From contig URER01000012.1 in assembly GCA_900547005.1 (NCBI GenBank), forward strand, positions 1 through 56,940: a stretch of 56,940 nucleotides of DNA, written 5' to 3'. Below the pieces are notes generated by a model. The model was not told the origin of the DNA and did no database searches. It saw only the letters and a list, made by a program, of their open reading frames with translations. Below, in pieces: positions 1 through 7,955 of the stretch. Position 1 is the first letter of the stretch, and the number at the start of each line of letters is the position of its first letter. The translations under genes and the position numbers were made by a program. The stretch comes from an uncultured Prevotella sp. Lineage in GTDB: Bacteria > Bacteroidota > Bacteroidia > Bacteroidales > Bacteroidaceae.

Positions 1-509
1 AGAGAGTTTGATTGAAAATACGCGAGTTTTAGAGGGGATAGTTGTAAAGATTTTTCAAAGATTATTTTTATCTTACATGGAAGTCAAAAATACCCCAAAC
101 AACGACAATTAGTTAAAGATTTGCAATTACCTATGCAATTAATCGAGACTCTTGAACATTATTCGCATTGCGTTTTTTCAATTTAATTATCAAGAATTCC
201 CCAACTGCAAACTACAACTATCGCCCAAATAACACAATTATAAACTTATATTCATATTTTTATTTGCATGAATAAAAAATATTTTCTATCCTTGCCTATA
301 CCCAGTTAGCTCGGAAGGGATTGTGGGGCGTTACATCGTGGAAAAGGACGTTTACGGACGTTTGTCTTCACTGTTAAATCTGATAAATTTGAAACCCATT
401 TGAAGATGACGCAATCGGAACGTCCACTCGGGTGATTTTATGTCATCAATAGCTCCATACGCCAATGCAAGCAGAAAGGAGAACGTATATTCTATTAAAC
501 GACTATAAA
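1..509. other. Left-edge region without a recognised gene
   Basis: I see no convincing reading frame, tRNA or terminator here. The first 250 bases are AT-rich; bases 300-480 are more GC-rich (around GGAAGGGATTGTGGGGCG) and could hold a structured RNA or the degraded end of a gene, but nothing identifies it. The frameshifted secreted-protein gene starts at 510. Confidence 0.4.
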
Positions 510-1027
510 ATGAAGAAAAAAATTAATCTTACTTCTATGTTGTCTATTTATGAGTTGCATTTTAAAAGCACAAAAGGTAGAACTTAACAACATAAATTTC
601 TCCTTATTTGAAAATTCTAATGATTCCAGCATCAAGTTATAAAAACGGGAAGTTGATAATATCAATTGATTATGGTTCAGAACCAGTGTTTCTTATACAA
701 TATTTTCCATCAAACGGCAAAGAGATAGTATGTAGAGGATTTACATCCACGAGTTTGTATGCTTTAGTACCCGAAGAATCTAAAAAAACATTTAGAATCC
801 GTAACCTGTATGCTTTAAAAGAAAACTACTCACATGGACAGTCTATGATATTTCAAATGTGTCAACTATGCATTGATAGAGATGATAAACCATTTACCCT
901 TATGGCTATATATCTGCAAATTTTTAATGAAAAGGGGCTGTTCTTATCTTCTACTGTGGAATTTTCAAGTACAAATTGGGACAAACTTGTTACACTTTAT
1001 AAGAAATATCTCAGATATCTCCATTAA
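510..1027 (+). pseudogene. Small secreted protein, two frameshifts
   Basis: The intact part is an open frame ending at 1027 with no ATG near its start. Upstream, an ATG at 510 opens a 7-A run (516-522). If one A is removed, the frame reads as a clean signal peptide, MKKKLILLLCCLFMSC, followed by ILKAQ and a mature start KVELNN, and runs to about 645. There a second shift (one extra base or two missing, near AAGTTATAAAA) is needed to join the downstream frame KNGKLIISIDYGSEP. The restored product would be about 170 residues and exported, either cut after LKAQ or as a lipoprotein (FMSC resembles a lipobox). I do not recognise the family. The shifts could be true decay or errors in the assembly. 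A strong terminator follows at once. Confidence 0.6.
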
Positions 1028-1036
1028 TTGTCATTC

Positions 1037-1076
1037 AAAAACGGTGGTTGTCTTTATCGTGACAACCACCGTTTTT
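1037..1076. terminator. Bidirectional terminator between the secreted pseudogene and argH
   Basis: A perfect 16-bp stem, AAAAACGGTGGTTGTC pairing with GACAACCACCGTTTTT around an 8-nt loop, has A-runs and T-runs at its outer ends. It sits 9 nt past the stop of the plus-strand frame and 20 nt past the stop of argH, so it can end transcripts from both sides. Confidence 0.9.
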
Positions 1077-1095
1077 TGTTCTTGCCGATATATAA

Positions 1096-2436
1096 CTATC
1101 TTCCCAATAGTGAATTTACAGCCTCGTCCATACGGTCGAAGCCGAAACCATCGAGCGTATTTTCCATGAGCGCGGCGATGCGGTCGTTGCACAGGTTGCC
1201 GATAGAGCCTTCGTGGGTGTGGTGTATGTTCTTATCGGCGCGGAACGTACCGGCCTCGATTTCCAAGCCTACCTTTTTGTAAGCGTCGCGGAACGGCATT
1301 CCGGCAGCGGCGAGATTGTTTACCTCCTCCACGGAGAACATCGGGTCGTAGATAGGATTGTCGAGGATATGCTCGTTCACCTCCATCTTGTTAATGATGT
1401 ACGCCGCCATCTGAAGGCAGTCCTTCAGTTCGCCGAACGCAGGGAGGAATACCTCTTTTATTATCTGCAAGTCTCGGAAATAGCCACACGGCAGGTTGTT
1501 CATAATGAGCATCACCTGCTGCGGAAGCGACTGTATCTTGTTGCTCTTGGCACGTATAAGCTCGAAGACATCGGGATTTTTCTTGTGCGGCATGATTGAA
1601 CTTCCTGTGGTGCACTCCTTCGGCAACTTCACGAACGAGAAGTTCTGTGAGTTGAACATACAAGCGTCGAACGCCATCTTTGCAAGCGTTCCTGCCACAG
1701 AAGCGAGCGCGAAGGCCACGTTACGCTCCATCTTTCCACGTCCCATCTGCGCATATACCACGTTATAGTTCATTGTATCGAAGCCCAACAGGTCGGTTGT
1801 CATCTGACGGTTGAGCGGGAATGACGAGCCGTAGCCTGCGGCGGAACCGAGCGGATTACGGTTGGTCATCTTGTAAGCCGCCTGCAGGAAGAGCATATCG
1901 TCGGCCAGCGACTCCGCGTATGCGCCGAACCAAAGTCCGAACGAGGACGGCATGGCTATCTGCAGATGCGTATATCCCGGCATAAGAACGTCCTTATACT
2001 GGTTGCTCTTGGCTATAAGTTCGTCAAAGAGCGACTTCACCTCATCGGCGATATGGCGCAGCTCGTCGCGTGTGAAGAGCTTCAGGTCTACCAGCACCTG
2101 GTCGTTGCGCGAACGGCCTGAATGGATTTTCTTACCCATGTCGCCCAGCTTGCGCGTCAGCAGCATCTCCACCTGCGAATGAACGTCCTCTACCCCATCC
2201 TCAATCACGAAATTACCGCTTTCGGCCTCGGCGTAGATATTCTTCAGTTCGGCGAGCAGTTGCGCCAGCTCGTCGGCCTCGAGGAGTCCGATAGACTGTA
2301 GCATCGTGATGTGAGCCATACTGCCCAGCACGTCATATTTAGCGAGATATAGGTCCATCTCACGGTCGCGGCCAACGGTGAAGCGTTCTATCTCCTTATT
2401 TACTTCAAAGTTCTTTTCCCAAAGTTTGTTTGCCAT
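1096..2436 (-). CDS. argH: Argininosuccinate lyase
   Basis: This enzyme splits argininosuccinate into arginine and fumarate, the last step of arginine synthesis, in the cytoplasm. The protein has 446 residues, the normal family length. It carries the fumarate lyase superfamily signature GSSIMPHKKNPDVFE, which holds the catalytic serine loop, plus the upstream HSGRSRNDQV and TPGYTHLQ-like (MPGYTHLQ) segments typical of ArgH. The ATG at 2436 starts MANKLWEKNFEV, a good ArgH N-terminus. It is last in a minus-strand run with pyrE and an SRPBCC gene, but 185 bases of palindromic repeat lie just upstream, so co-transcription is uncertain. A terminator follows at 1037-1076. Confidence 0.96.
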   Translation of the reverse strand: MANKLWEKNFEVNKEIERFTVGRDREMDLYLAKYDVLGSMAHITMLQSIGLLEADELAQLLAELKNIYAEAESGNFVIEDGVEDVHSQVEMLLTRKLGDMGKKIHSGRSRNDQVLVDLKLFTRDELRHIADEVKSLFDELIAKSNQYKDVLMPGYTHLQIAMPSSFGLWFGAYAESLADDMLFLQAAYKMTNRNPLGSAAGYGSSFPLNRQMTTDLLGFDTMNYNVVYAQMGRGKMERNVAFALASVAGTLAKMAFDACMFNSQNFSFVKLPKECTTGSSIMPHKKNPDVFELIRAKSNKIQSLPQQVMLIMNNLPCGYFRDLQIIKEVFLPAFGELKDCLQMAAYIINKMEVNEHILDNPIYDPMFSVEEVNNLAAAGMPFRDAYKKVGLEIEAGTFRADKNIHHTHEGSIGNLCNDRIAALMENTLDGFGFDRMDEAVNSLLGR

Positions 2437-2455
2437 AATTCTTTATTTTAGAAAG

Positions 2456-2575
2456 CCTCACCCCCTGCCCCTCTCCAAAAGAGAGGGGAGTGATTACTCC
2501 TTTCGGATGTATTCTCTATGGTGAACTTGGGTAATTACTTCCCACTCTTTTGGAGAGGGGCAGGGTGCAGGCTGT
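2456..2575. repeat. Large imperfect inverted repeat upstream of argH
   Basis: Two arms of about 42-45 bases face each other. The left (2456-2500) contains CCCCTCTCCAAAAGAGAGGG and the right (2532-2573) contains its near-complement CTCTTTTGGAGAGGGGCAGG. Each arm also has its own small hairpin CTCTCCAAAAGAGAG. The left arm recurs almost unchanged at 48612-48660, just upstream of tyrS. It lies 20 nt from the argH ATG. A further purine/pyrimidine stretch, CCCCCCTTGGGGGGATTAGA, follows at 2595-2620. Confidence 0.8.
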
Positions 2576-2621
2576 TTTATCCAGTTGGTTCTTCCCCCCT
2601 TGGGGGGATTAGAGGGGGGCT

Positions 2622-3038
2622 TTATTCCCCGTACGGTATCATCGCGAGAGCCTCGGCAATCTTCTCTATGCCCTCCTGCAACGGTTTCGTCACCATACCT
2701 TTCAGCATGAACGGGATGTCTGCCTTGATGGTGAGCCTCATCTTCGACTCTGTCTCATTGACAGGCAAGAGCTGTATCCAGAAGTTAAACGGCATCGGGG
2801 AATTCGCTGACTCGAATTTGATGGTCTTCGGTTCCTCGCGTTCGATGATGCGCATAGACACCGCACCCACCGGCGGCACACTAATGGAAATACTGTCCTT
2901 ATCGAACGACAAATCCTTCAATTTGTCCTCCGGCACACGGTCCTTCACGCGCTCAATATTCGTAAGGTCGCTCAGCATATTATAGACAGCCTGCTGAGGA
3001 TATGGTATTTGCTTTATGCTACTTTCAAATTTTGCCAT
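2622..3038 (-). CDS. SRPBCC-family protein
   Basis: This is a 138-residue protein resembling the START/Bet v1-like SRPBCC fold: a short N-terminal strand, the helical segment PYPQQAVYNMLSDLTNIERVKDRVP, a run of alternating strands (SISISVPPVGAVSMRIIEREEP) and a long C-terminal amphipathic helix (PLQEGIEKIAEALAMI). Such proteins bind hydrophobic ligands, but the ligand here cannot be told. In my experience this gene commonly sits beside pyrE in Bacteroidetes, as it does here, which suggests but does not prove a link with nucleotide metabolism. The ATG at 3038 gives MAKFESSIKQI. Repeats fill the spacer to pyrE. Confidence 0.75.
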   Translation of the reverse strand: MAKFESSIKQIPYPQQAVYNMLSDLTNIERVKDRVPEDKLKDLSFDKDSISISVPPVGAVSMRIIEREEPKTIKFESANSPMPFNFWIQLLPVNETESKMRLTIKADIPFMLKGMVTKPLQEGIEKIAEALAMIPYGE

Positions 3039-3045
3039 AATCTTA

Positions 3046-3205
3046 ATTTTGAGTTACGAGTTTTTGAGTTACGAATTACGAGTTTTGAGTTACGAGTTAA
3101 AGTAATTACGAATTTCAAAATTAACAATTCATAATTCACAACTCAAAATTCATAACTCGTAATTACCTTAATTCGTAATTCGTAACTCCAAATTCGTAAT
3201 TAAAA
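3046..3205. repeat. Dense GAGTTACGAATT repeat cluster
   Basis: The spacer between pyrE and the SRPBCC gene is almost wholly made of short copies of TTGAGTTACGAATTACGAG on one side and the reverse complement (AATTCGTAATTCGTAACTC, ACAACTCAAAATTCATAACT) on the other, giving a long, nearly self-complementary structure. A fragment of the same family lies at 11098-11128. No reading frame crosses it. Confidence 0.75.
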
Positions 3206-3207
3206 AC

Positions 3208-3840
3208 CTACTTTCCCCATTCCGAAGGGTTGGCGCGCCACTCTTTCAACACAGCCACATCAGATTCCGAGACATATCCCGTCTCTACCGCCTGAGCTAT
3301 GATATGCTCGTAATCGGTCAGCGTAACGAGCTTCACGTCCGCATCGGCAAAAGCCTTTTCAGCCACGGGGAATCCGTATGTATGACTTGCCACCATACCG
3401 ACAACCTCGATGCCGGCCTTGCGCAGAGCCTCGACAGCCTTCAGCGAACTGCCGCCCGTAGATATAAGATCCTCGACAACGACAACCTTTGTGCCAGCCG
3501 CCAGCTCACCCTCAATCTGATTTCCCATACCGTGATCCTTCGGTTTCGGACGCACATAAGCGAAAGGCAAATTCAACGCATCAGCAACGAGCGCGCCCTG
3601 CGAGATTGCGCCGGTAGCCACTCCGGCCACAGCCTCAGCCTCGGGGAAGTGTTCGAGTATGGCGTGCACGAGTTCGAGCTTTACAAACGAGCGCACAGCC
3701 GGGTAAGAGTTTACCTTGCGGTTGTCGCAATAAATCGGTGATTTCCATCCCGAAGCCCATGTGAACGGGTCGCTTGGCTGCAGTTTCACAGCCTTGATGT
3801 CGAGCAGTTTGCCTGCAAATACTTTTTTCAGATTATCCAT
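3208..3840 (-). CDS. pyrE: Orotate phosphoribosyltransferase
   Basis: This enzyme joins orotate to PRPP, giving OMP, the fifth step of pyrimidine synthesis. The 210-residue protein has the type I PRTase PRPP-binding loop VVVVEDLISTGGSSLKAVEA and the PyrE-type segments FTWASGWKSPIYCDNRKV (orotate and substrate loop) and GVATGAISQGALVADAL. The ATG at 3840 gives MDNLKKVFAGKLLDIKAV, as expected. It is the first gene of the pyrE, SRPBCC, argH run. Upstream, TACCTTTG on the minus strand (3960-3967) matches the Bacteroidetes -7 box, but I find no well-spaced -33 box. Confidence 0.96.
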   Translation of the reverse strand: MDNLKKVFAGKLLDIKAVKLQPSDPFTWASGWKSPIYCDNRKVNSYPAVRSFVKLELVHAILEHFPEAEAVAGVATGAISQGALVADALNLPFAYVRPKPKDHGMGNQIEGELAAGTKVVVVEDLISTGGSSLKAVEALRKAGIEVVGMVASHTYGFPVAEKAFADADVKLVTLTDYEHIIAQAVETGYVSESDVAVLKEWRANPSEWGK

Positions 3841-4214
3841 AGTCTGTATTATTTTATTAATTATTTATTCCTTATAATATATAATATCATCTGCAATGAT
3901 AGCGCAAACCGAACGCAATAGAACTCGTTCTAAATTGCTGAGGTGAAGCCTATCATCTGCAAAGGTAGAAATAAATTCGCAAAATCGTGATTATCACGCA
4001 CAAAAACTCTGAGATGACTACAAATATAATCGATTAATTCACGTCTGACTTTTTTATTAAAAAGTCGCAGAATTTGCAATTATCTTAGAATTAAACGGTT
4101 ATTCGGATTGCTTGAAAATTGGGTAACGAGATAGCAACCGTTTTTATTTCAGAGTTCTTCATTGTTTTGCCACAATGTGGTAACTCTTGACAAAACAAGG
4201 GTGCAAAAAGAATC
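3841..4214. other. AT-rich spacer upstream of pyrE
   Basis: There is no gene. The motif TATCATCTGCAA occurs twice (near 3889 and 3951); the second copy overlaps the candidate -7 box TACCTTTG (minus strand, 3960-3967). The remainder up to 4214 is AT-rich and marks the start of the low-GC nuclease island. Confidence 0.5.
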
Positions 4215-4254
4215 GCAGACGAAAGAGAATAATGATAATTTTATTTTCGTCTGC
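4215..4254 (-). terminator. Terminator of the restriction/YhcG island
   Basis: Ten-base arms GCAGACGAAA and TTTCGTCTGC flank a 20-nt AT-rich loop. On the minus strand the stem is followed by GATTCTTTTTG. It lies 7 nt beyond the stop of the YhcG C-terminal frame. Confidence 0.65.
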
Positions 4255-4261
4255 ATTTCAA

Positions 4262-5101
4262 TTATAGAAGTTTCTTTAATTCTTCAATATCGGGTAATGC
4301 TTGTTTTAATTTCTCTGGCATTTCATCAGAAGTCTTGTATGTCGCAACGCCTAATGGCTTGTCGTAGTCTTGGATTACATACTCCACATACTTTTTGTCA
4401 GCACTCTTACATAGCACTATGCCGATTGATGGATTCTCATGTGGCTTACGCATTTGGTCATCTACCAAACGAAGATAAGTGCATAATTGCCCCAAATAAG
4501 AAGATTTGAACGCACCTTTCTTTAACTCTATTACAACCAATGCGTTCAGTTCTCGGTTAAAGAAAATCAAATCGGGGAAATGCTCCACTCCGCAAACCTC
4601 TAATTTGTACTGATTACCTACAAATGCAAAGTCTCGACCAAATGTAAGAATGAATTTCTTAATGTTGTGTATGATTTCCTGTTCGATAACCCGTTCATCA
4701 ATATCCTCTTTATCACGCTCTCCAAGTTCTTCCACATTGATAAAGTCCAAAAGGTATTCATCTTTGAACATTCCTATTGCTTTCAATGATTGTCTTGCAT
4801 CAGGTATCTTTTGAATGAAGTTGTTAGCTATCTCGCCCTGATGATTAAACAAATCATCTTCAATTCTTGCAGATAATACCTCTTTACTCCACTTATTCGT
4901 AAGGCTTTGACGAATGTAGAACAGACGTTCTGCAAGAGAATTGGTCTTACGAACTATAATCATATGATGCGTAAATCCTAAGCCTAAAAATGAGGTAATG
5001 TCAAAGTCCTCTTTCTGAGGGCTTTCGCAAGGGAGCAATAATTGAGTATCAATTTCGCTAACCGCAGTTAGCGATTTGTCATCACCTATTCCGCTAACCA
5101 T
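4262..5101 (-). CDS. YhcG-type (DUF1016) nuclease, C-terminal part
   Basis: This 279-residue frame matches the C-terminal nuclease half of YhcG/DUF1016 proteins. The segment LTAVSEIDTQLLLP leads into FLGLGFTHHMIIVRKTNSLAERLFYI, and a PD-(D/E)XK core follows: FPDLIFF (Asp177) and VVIELKKG (Glu192, Lys194), then the helix SYLGQLCTYLRLVDD. The catalytic residues are intact. It is in the same frame as the N-terminal piece ending at 5108, and only TAG CTA GCT separates them, so an amber codon has split one gene. The ATG used here may be an internal Met rather than a true start. YhcG proteins often sit with restriction systems, as here, and are thought to act as DNA nucleases. Confidence 0.8.
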   Translation of the reverse strand: MVSGIGDDKSLTAVSEIDTQLLLPCESPQKEDFDITSFLGLGFTHHMIIVRKTNSLAERLFYIRQSLTNKWSKEVLSARIEDDLFNHQGEIANNFIQKIPDARQSLKAIGMFKDEYLLDFINVEELGERDKEDIDERVIEQEIIHNIKKFILTFGRDFAFVGNQYKLEVCGVEHFPDLIFFNRELNALVVIELKKGAFKSSYLGQLCTYLRLVDDQMRKPHENPSIGIVLCKSADKKYVEYVIQDYDKPLGVATYKTSDEMPEKLKQALPDIEELKKLL

Positions 5102-5107
5102 AGCTAG

Positions 5108-5395
5108 CTATTTCAAATCCTCGCACCAAGTCTCATAAAACTGGCGCATAAATTTGATATTGGCTGTAGAGAATCCACGAAGTCCGGGCAACTCCTTTTG
5201 TAGTTGCTGACTGATTGCTTCTATTGCCCCTTTGCCCCAAAAGCCCTCACGAGAGTTTTTAGAAACATAGCAACCTATACCGTAATACAATGATAGTTGC
5301 TCTTTATTAGCCGCAGATGTTGCACGATACTGACTACGCAATATCGCTTCCTTAATAATTTTTACAGCTTGAGAATAGTTATTTAAGTTATTCAT
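5108..5395 (-). CDS. YhcG-type (DUF1016) N-terminal domain fragment
   Basis: This is the N-terminal half of the same YhcG/DUF1016 protein, with the characteristic sequence QLSLYYGIGCYVS, WGKGAIEAISQQLQKELPGLRGFS and NIKFMRQFYETW. It ends at an in-frame TAG (5110-5108); the next sense codons lead straight into the C-terminal frame. I start it at the ATG at 5395 (MNNLNNYSQAVKIIKEAI) because the 10 residues before it do not resemble the family and would overlap the small ORF upstream. Whole protein without the stop: about 378 residues, a normal size. This may be a recent inactivation, a sequencing error, or two subunits made separately. Confidence 0.75.
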   Translation of the reverse strand: MNNLNNYSQAVKIIKEAILRSQYRATSAANKEQLSLYYGIGCYVSKNSREGFWGKGAIEAISQQLQKELPGLRGFSTANIKFMRQFYETWCEDLK

Positions 5396-5406
5396 ATTAG
5401 TAATAA

Positions 5407-5595
5407 TTAATGATTTATATCCCAAGGGAAAGTATAGATAGCACCATTTATGGCAACATTGATAGTCATAGATACTCCTTTCTTACGCTCAATATTAATG
5501 TACCCTGATATGGTTTCACCAGGATACATTGCTATATTCAACTTGTATACACAAATTACCGTCTTCAAAGAATTCTGTATAGATACCATGTTCAT
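5407..5595 (-). CDS. Small uncharacterised ORF in the restriction island
   Basis: A frame of about 62 residues (MNMVSIQNSLKTVICVYKLN... ending FPWDINH) fills the gap between the restriction enzyme and the YhcG gene on the same strand, 38 nt after the first and 11 nt before the second. I recognise no domain and see no helix-turn-helix, so it is not an obvious control protein. Its position makes a real gene possible, but its odd composition means it may be a chance frame. The start is uncertain (ATG at 5595 or 5589). Confidence 0.3.
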   Translation of the reverse strand: MNMVSIQNSLKTVICVYKLNIAMYPGETISGYINIERKKGVSMTINVAINGAIYTFPWDINH

Positions 5596-5633
5596 AGTAT
5601 AATATAGAGAGAAAAAGCTAATCACGCATGAGC

Positions 5634-6803
5634 CTATCTACTTAATAGCCCCTCCAAAAATGCAGTGGCCTTATCCACAACTATATTATTCTTAAAATCA
5701 GGGGCTTTCAACATCTCATCAATAGCCGTACCATTAAGTTGAGCTGCACCACGCGAATTTCTGCCTGCCCAATGGTATTGCAGAATTGTATTATCTAATA
5801 ATTTCTCATGATATACCGAACAAAGCAATGTCCTGAATATAGATTTTTCATCCACACCTATAAAGAAAAACAAGAAGACACTCTTTGAATCAGACATCTG
5901 CCTTAGGAATTTATCTACGTTATATGCCTTAGGATTAGAATTGAGATAAACAACCTTAGTTTTTATATCGGTATAAGTATCTCCATTATCAAATTCCCTA
6001 TGATAATCTCCAAGCCCGTTCTTTGTGTCATAAGAAGGCAATGCCGTCTCCAAACCTTTGAGTTCCTTTATTATTTCTTCCCTTTCCGCATCATCTGAAG
6101 TAATAAGGCTCTCTATAAGGCGGCCACGAATATTAACATTCTCGATGTGTGAGGCAACGAGTATTTCATTTTTCACTTTATTGCATCTTTCATTCAAGTC
6201 GCTTTCAAGTGTTGAGTAACTCTCCGACTCAACAAACTGTATTGATTTGTTTATAGACTCAAAAATATTAGCCCTTTGTTCATCCGAAGGAGAAAATTTC
6301 TGGTTAACGGGCTTTATTTTAGACGAATTATCCACCAATCGCGACAAATTATCTTCCCAATCAAATCCCTGATGCAACGCAAACAGGAAGTCAAAGTTAT
6401 CATGAGTATTTGACCAATCGCCATATTTGCGCATTATGTCTGAGCCGTTAAAACTTCCCCTTATATTTGTCATGCTAAGGTCCTGTGAGCTATGACTTAT
6501 TTTTTTCAGGAATGTCGTATTTGCCAAAAGTATCAGATTATCCGCATTTCGCCTGACAAGGACTACAAAGAAAGGGATTTTGTCATACTTCTCCAACTTA
6601 GACAAAGACAGAATCGTATTACTGAAAGATTCTGACGATGATTTTGAATAACTAAAACGTACAGCGAAGTTATCATTATGATACACCTTCCTGTCTTTTA
6701 TTAATTTGTATCTCAGAACTACATCATCTATCACATTTTGCTTATTGTGCTTCGGCGCAAGTGTAGTTATATATTGCACGAAGTCTTTACAATTGTTATT
6801 CAT
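5634..6803 (-). CDS. Probable type II restriction endonuclease
   Basis: This 389-residue protein lies 31 nt downstream of a DNA methyltransferase on the same strand, the usual layout for a type II restriction pair. I do not recognise the specific family. Features compatible with a PD-(D/E)XK nuclease are an acidic helix NIRGRLIESLI (Glu231), followed by LGDYHREFDNG (Asp266) and the strand TYTDIKTKVV (Asp279, Lys281), and then a hydrophobic strand VFLFFFIGV. The order helix-Glu, Asp, D-x-K is the one seen in many restriction enzymes. The recognition site cannot be read from the sequence. Base composition is clearly more AT-rich than neighbouring housekeeping genes, which suggests horizontal arrival. 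Confidence 0.65.
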   Translation of the reverse strand: MNNNCKDFVQYITTLAPKHNKQNVIDDVVLRYKLIKDRKVYHNDNFAVRFSYSKSSSESFSNTILSLSKLEKYDKIPFFVVLVRRNADNLILLANTTFLKKISHSSQDLSMTNIRGSFNGSDIMRKYGDWSNTHDNFDFLFALHQGFDWEDNLSRLVDNSSKIKPVNQKFSPSDEQRANIFESINKSIQFVESESYSTLESDLNERCNKVKNEILVASHIENVNIRGRLIESLITSDDAEREEIIKELKGLETALPSYDTKNGLGDYHREFDNGDTYTDIKTKVVYLNSNPKAYNVDKFLRQMSDSKSVFLFFFIGVDEKSIFRTLLCSVYHEKLLDNTILQYHWAGRNSRGAAQLNGTAIDEMLKAPDFKNNIVVDKATAFLEGLLSR

Positions 6804-6834
6804 AATACATTTTGATTAATTTAGGTTTGACATT

Positions 6835-7836
6835 TCATTCAAAAAGCATAGGGGCATCGCCTTTCTTTCGAGAACCAGCCTTTGCCGTTTGCTTCTTCTG
6901 CTCACCCAGCGAGTTTCTTTCCCAAAACACACCATCTGCATATCCCTGGATATTCTTGTCAGAAAGAGCATTGACTACCCTCTTGGCTGCCCACAGGCAA
7001 TATTCCCTATTGATTTCAATCCCGCAATAAGACCGCCCCAACTTGCGGGCCACGACAGCGGCAGTACCGCTGCCTAAGAATGGGTCGAATATCCTGCCGC
7101 CCGGCTTAGACGATGCAAGCACGAGCTTGGCATAAAGCTTCTCGGGTTTTTGAGTGGGATGGTCGGTGTTTTCCGGCATCGACCAGAAAGGAATACTAAT
7201 GTCATCCCAGAAATTAGACGGGTAGGTTATTCTGAAATTCCCCGACTCCGTCTCATCCCAATCCTTCGGTTTACCGTCTATTTTATAAGGTGCTATCACC
7301 TTACGCTTCATCTTTACCGACTCCACGTCAAAGTAATAATCCTTAGAATCCTTCACGGCAAACCATATATCCTCCATTCCGTTCTTCCAGTTGGATTTCG
7401 CTCCGCGCCCCTTTTCCCTTTGCCACGTAATGCGGTTGATTACGGTAAGCCGCTCTTCAATGACACGCTGCATCGAAGATGTGCATTTCCAATCTCCGCA
7501 CATATAAAGAGAACCGTTGCTCTTTAGCTTGTCGCAGACCTTATAGAACCAGCTCCTAAGATAATCCTCGTATGCGTCAGACTTCATGGATGCAAACTTC
7601 TGCCCGTGAAAATCCTTATCCAAATTATAAGGAGGATCAATAATAATCAAATCAAAATATCCATCCGGGATATAATCTAAGCAGTCAAGAAGGTTTGCAT
7701 TGACAATCATATCATCATGAAAACCGTTTCTGAGACTTTCAGCATTATCCACCAACTTCTCTAAAGCCGGTATCTCTTCTGCCGAAACCGTCAGGGTCCT
7801 GTTTCTTCCAGCCCTTTGTTTTATATCTTCTGCCAT
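6835..7836 (-). CDS. DNA methyltransferase, beta-class, probably N6-adenine
   Basis: This 333-residue enzyme would transfer a methyl group from SAM to an exocyclic amino group of DNA, protecting sites from the neighbouring nuclease. Catalytic motif IV is DPPYNL (67-72). The target-recognition stretch follows, including ITWQREKGRGAKSNWKNG. Then come HPTQKPEKL (226-234) and the SAM-binding motif I, FDPFLGSGTAAV (250-261). Motif IV before motif I is the beta-class order, and DPPY favours adenine but does not exclude N4-cytosine. The last 30 residues are basic and low in complexity. It is the first gene of the island; no clear promoter was found upstream. Confidence 0.88.
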   Translation of the reverse strand: MAEDIKQRAGRNRTLTVSAEEIPALEKLVDNAESLRNGFHDDMIVNANLLDCLDYIPDGYFDLIIIDPPYNLDKDFHGQKFASMKSDAYEDYLRSWFYKVCDKLKSNGSLYMCGDWKCTSSMQRVIEERLTVINRITWQREKGRGAKSNWKNGMEDIWFAVKDSKDYYFDVESVKMKRKVIAPYKIDGKPKDWDETESGNFRITYPSNFWDDISIPFWSMPENTDHPTQKPEKLYAKLVLASSKPGGRIFDPFLGSGTAAVVARKLGRSYCGIEINREYCLWAAKRVVNALSDKNIQGYADGVFWERNSLGEQKKQTAKAGSRKKGDAPMLFE

Positions 7837-7955
7837 ATCATATTATTATTTACCCGATGTTGCTAATGATTAATTAAAAACGTTGAAGCCATTATATTAT
7901 TGCTTTCTCGCTGCCCATTTAACTGGGGATTATCCTACAATTTCCCTTATTGCGA

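Noticed and set aside
5099..5110. TAG recoding (for example pyrrolysine) in YhcG
   Set aside because: No recoding machinery is visible and a single nonsense change is simpler.
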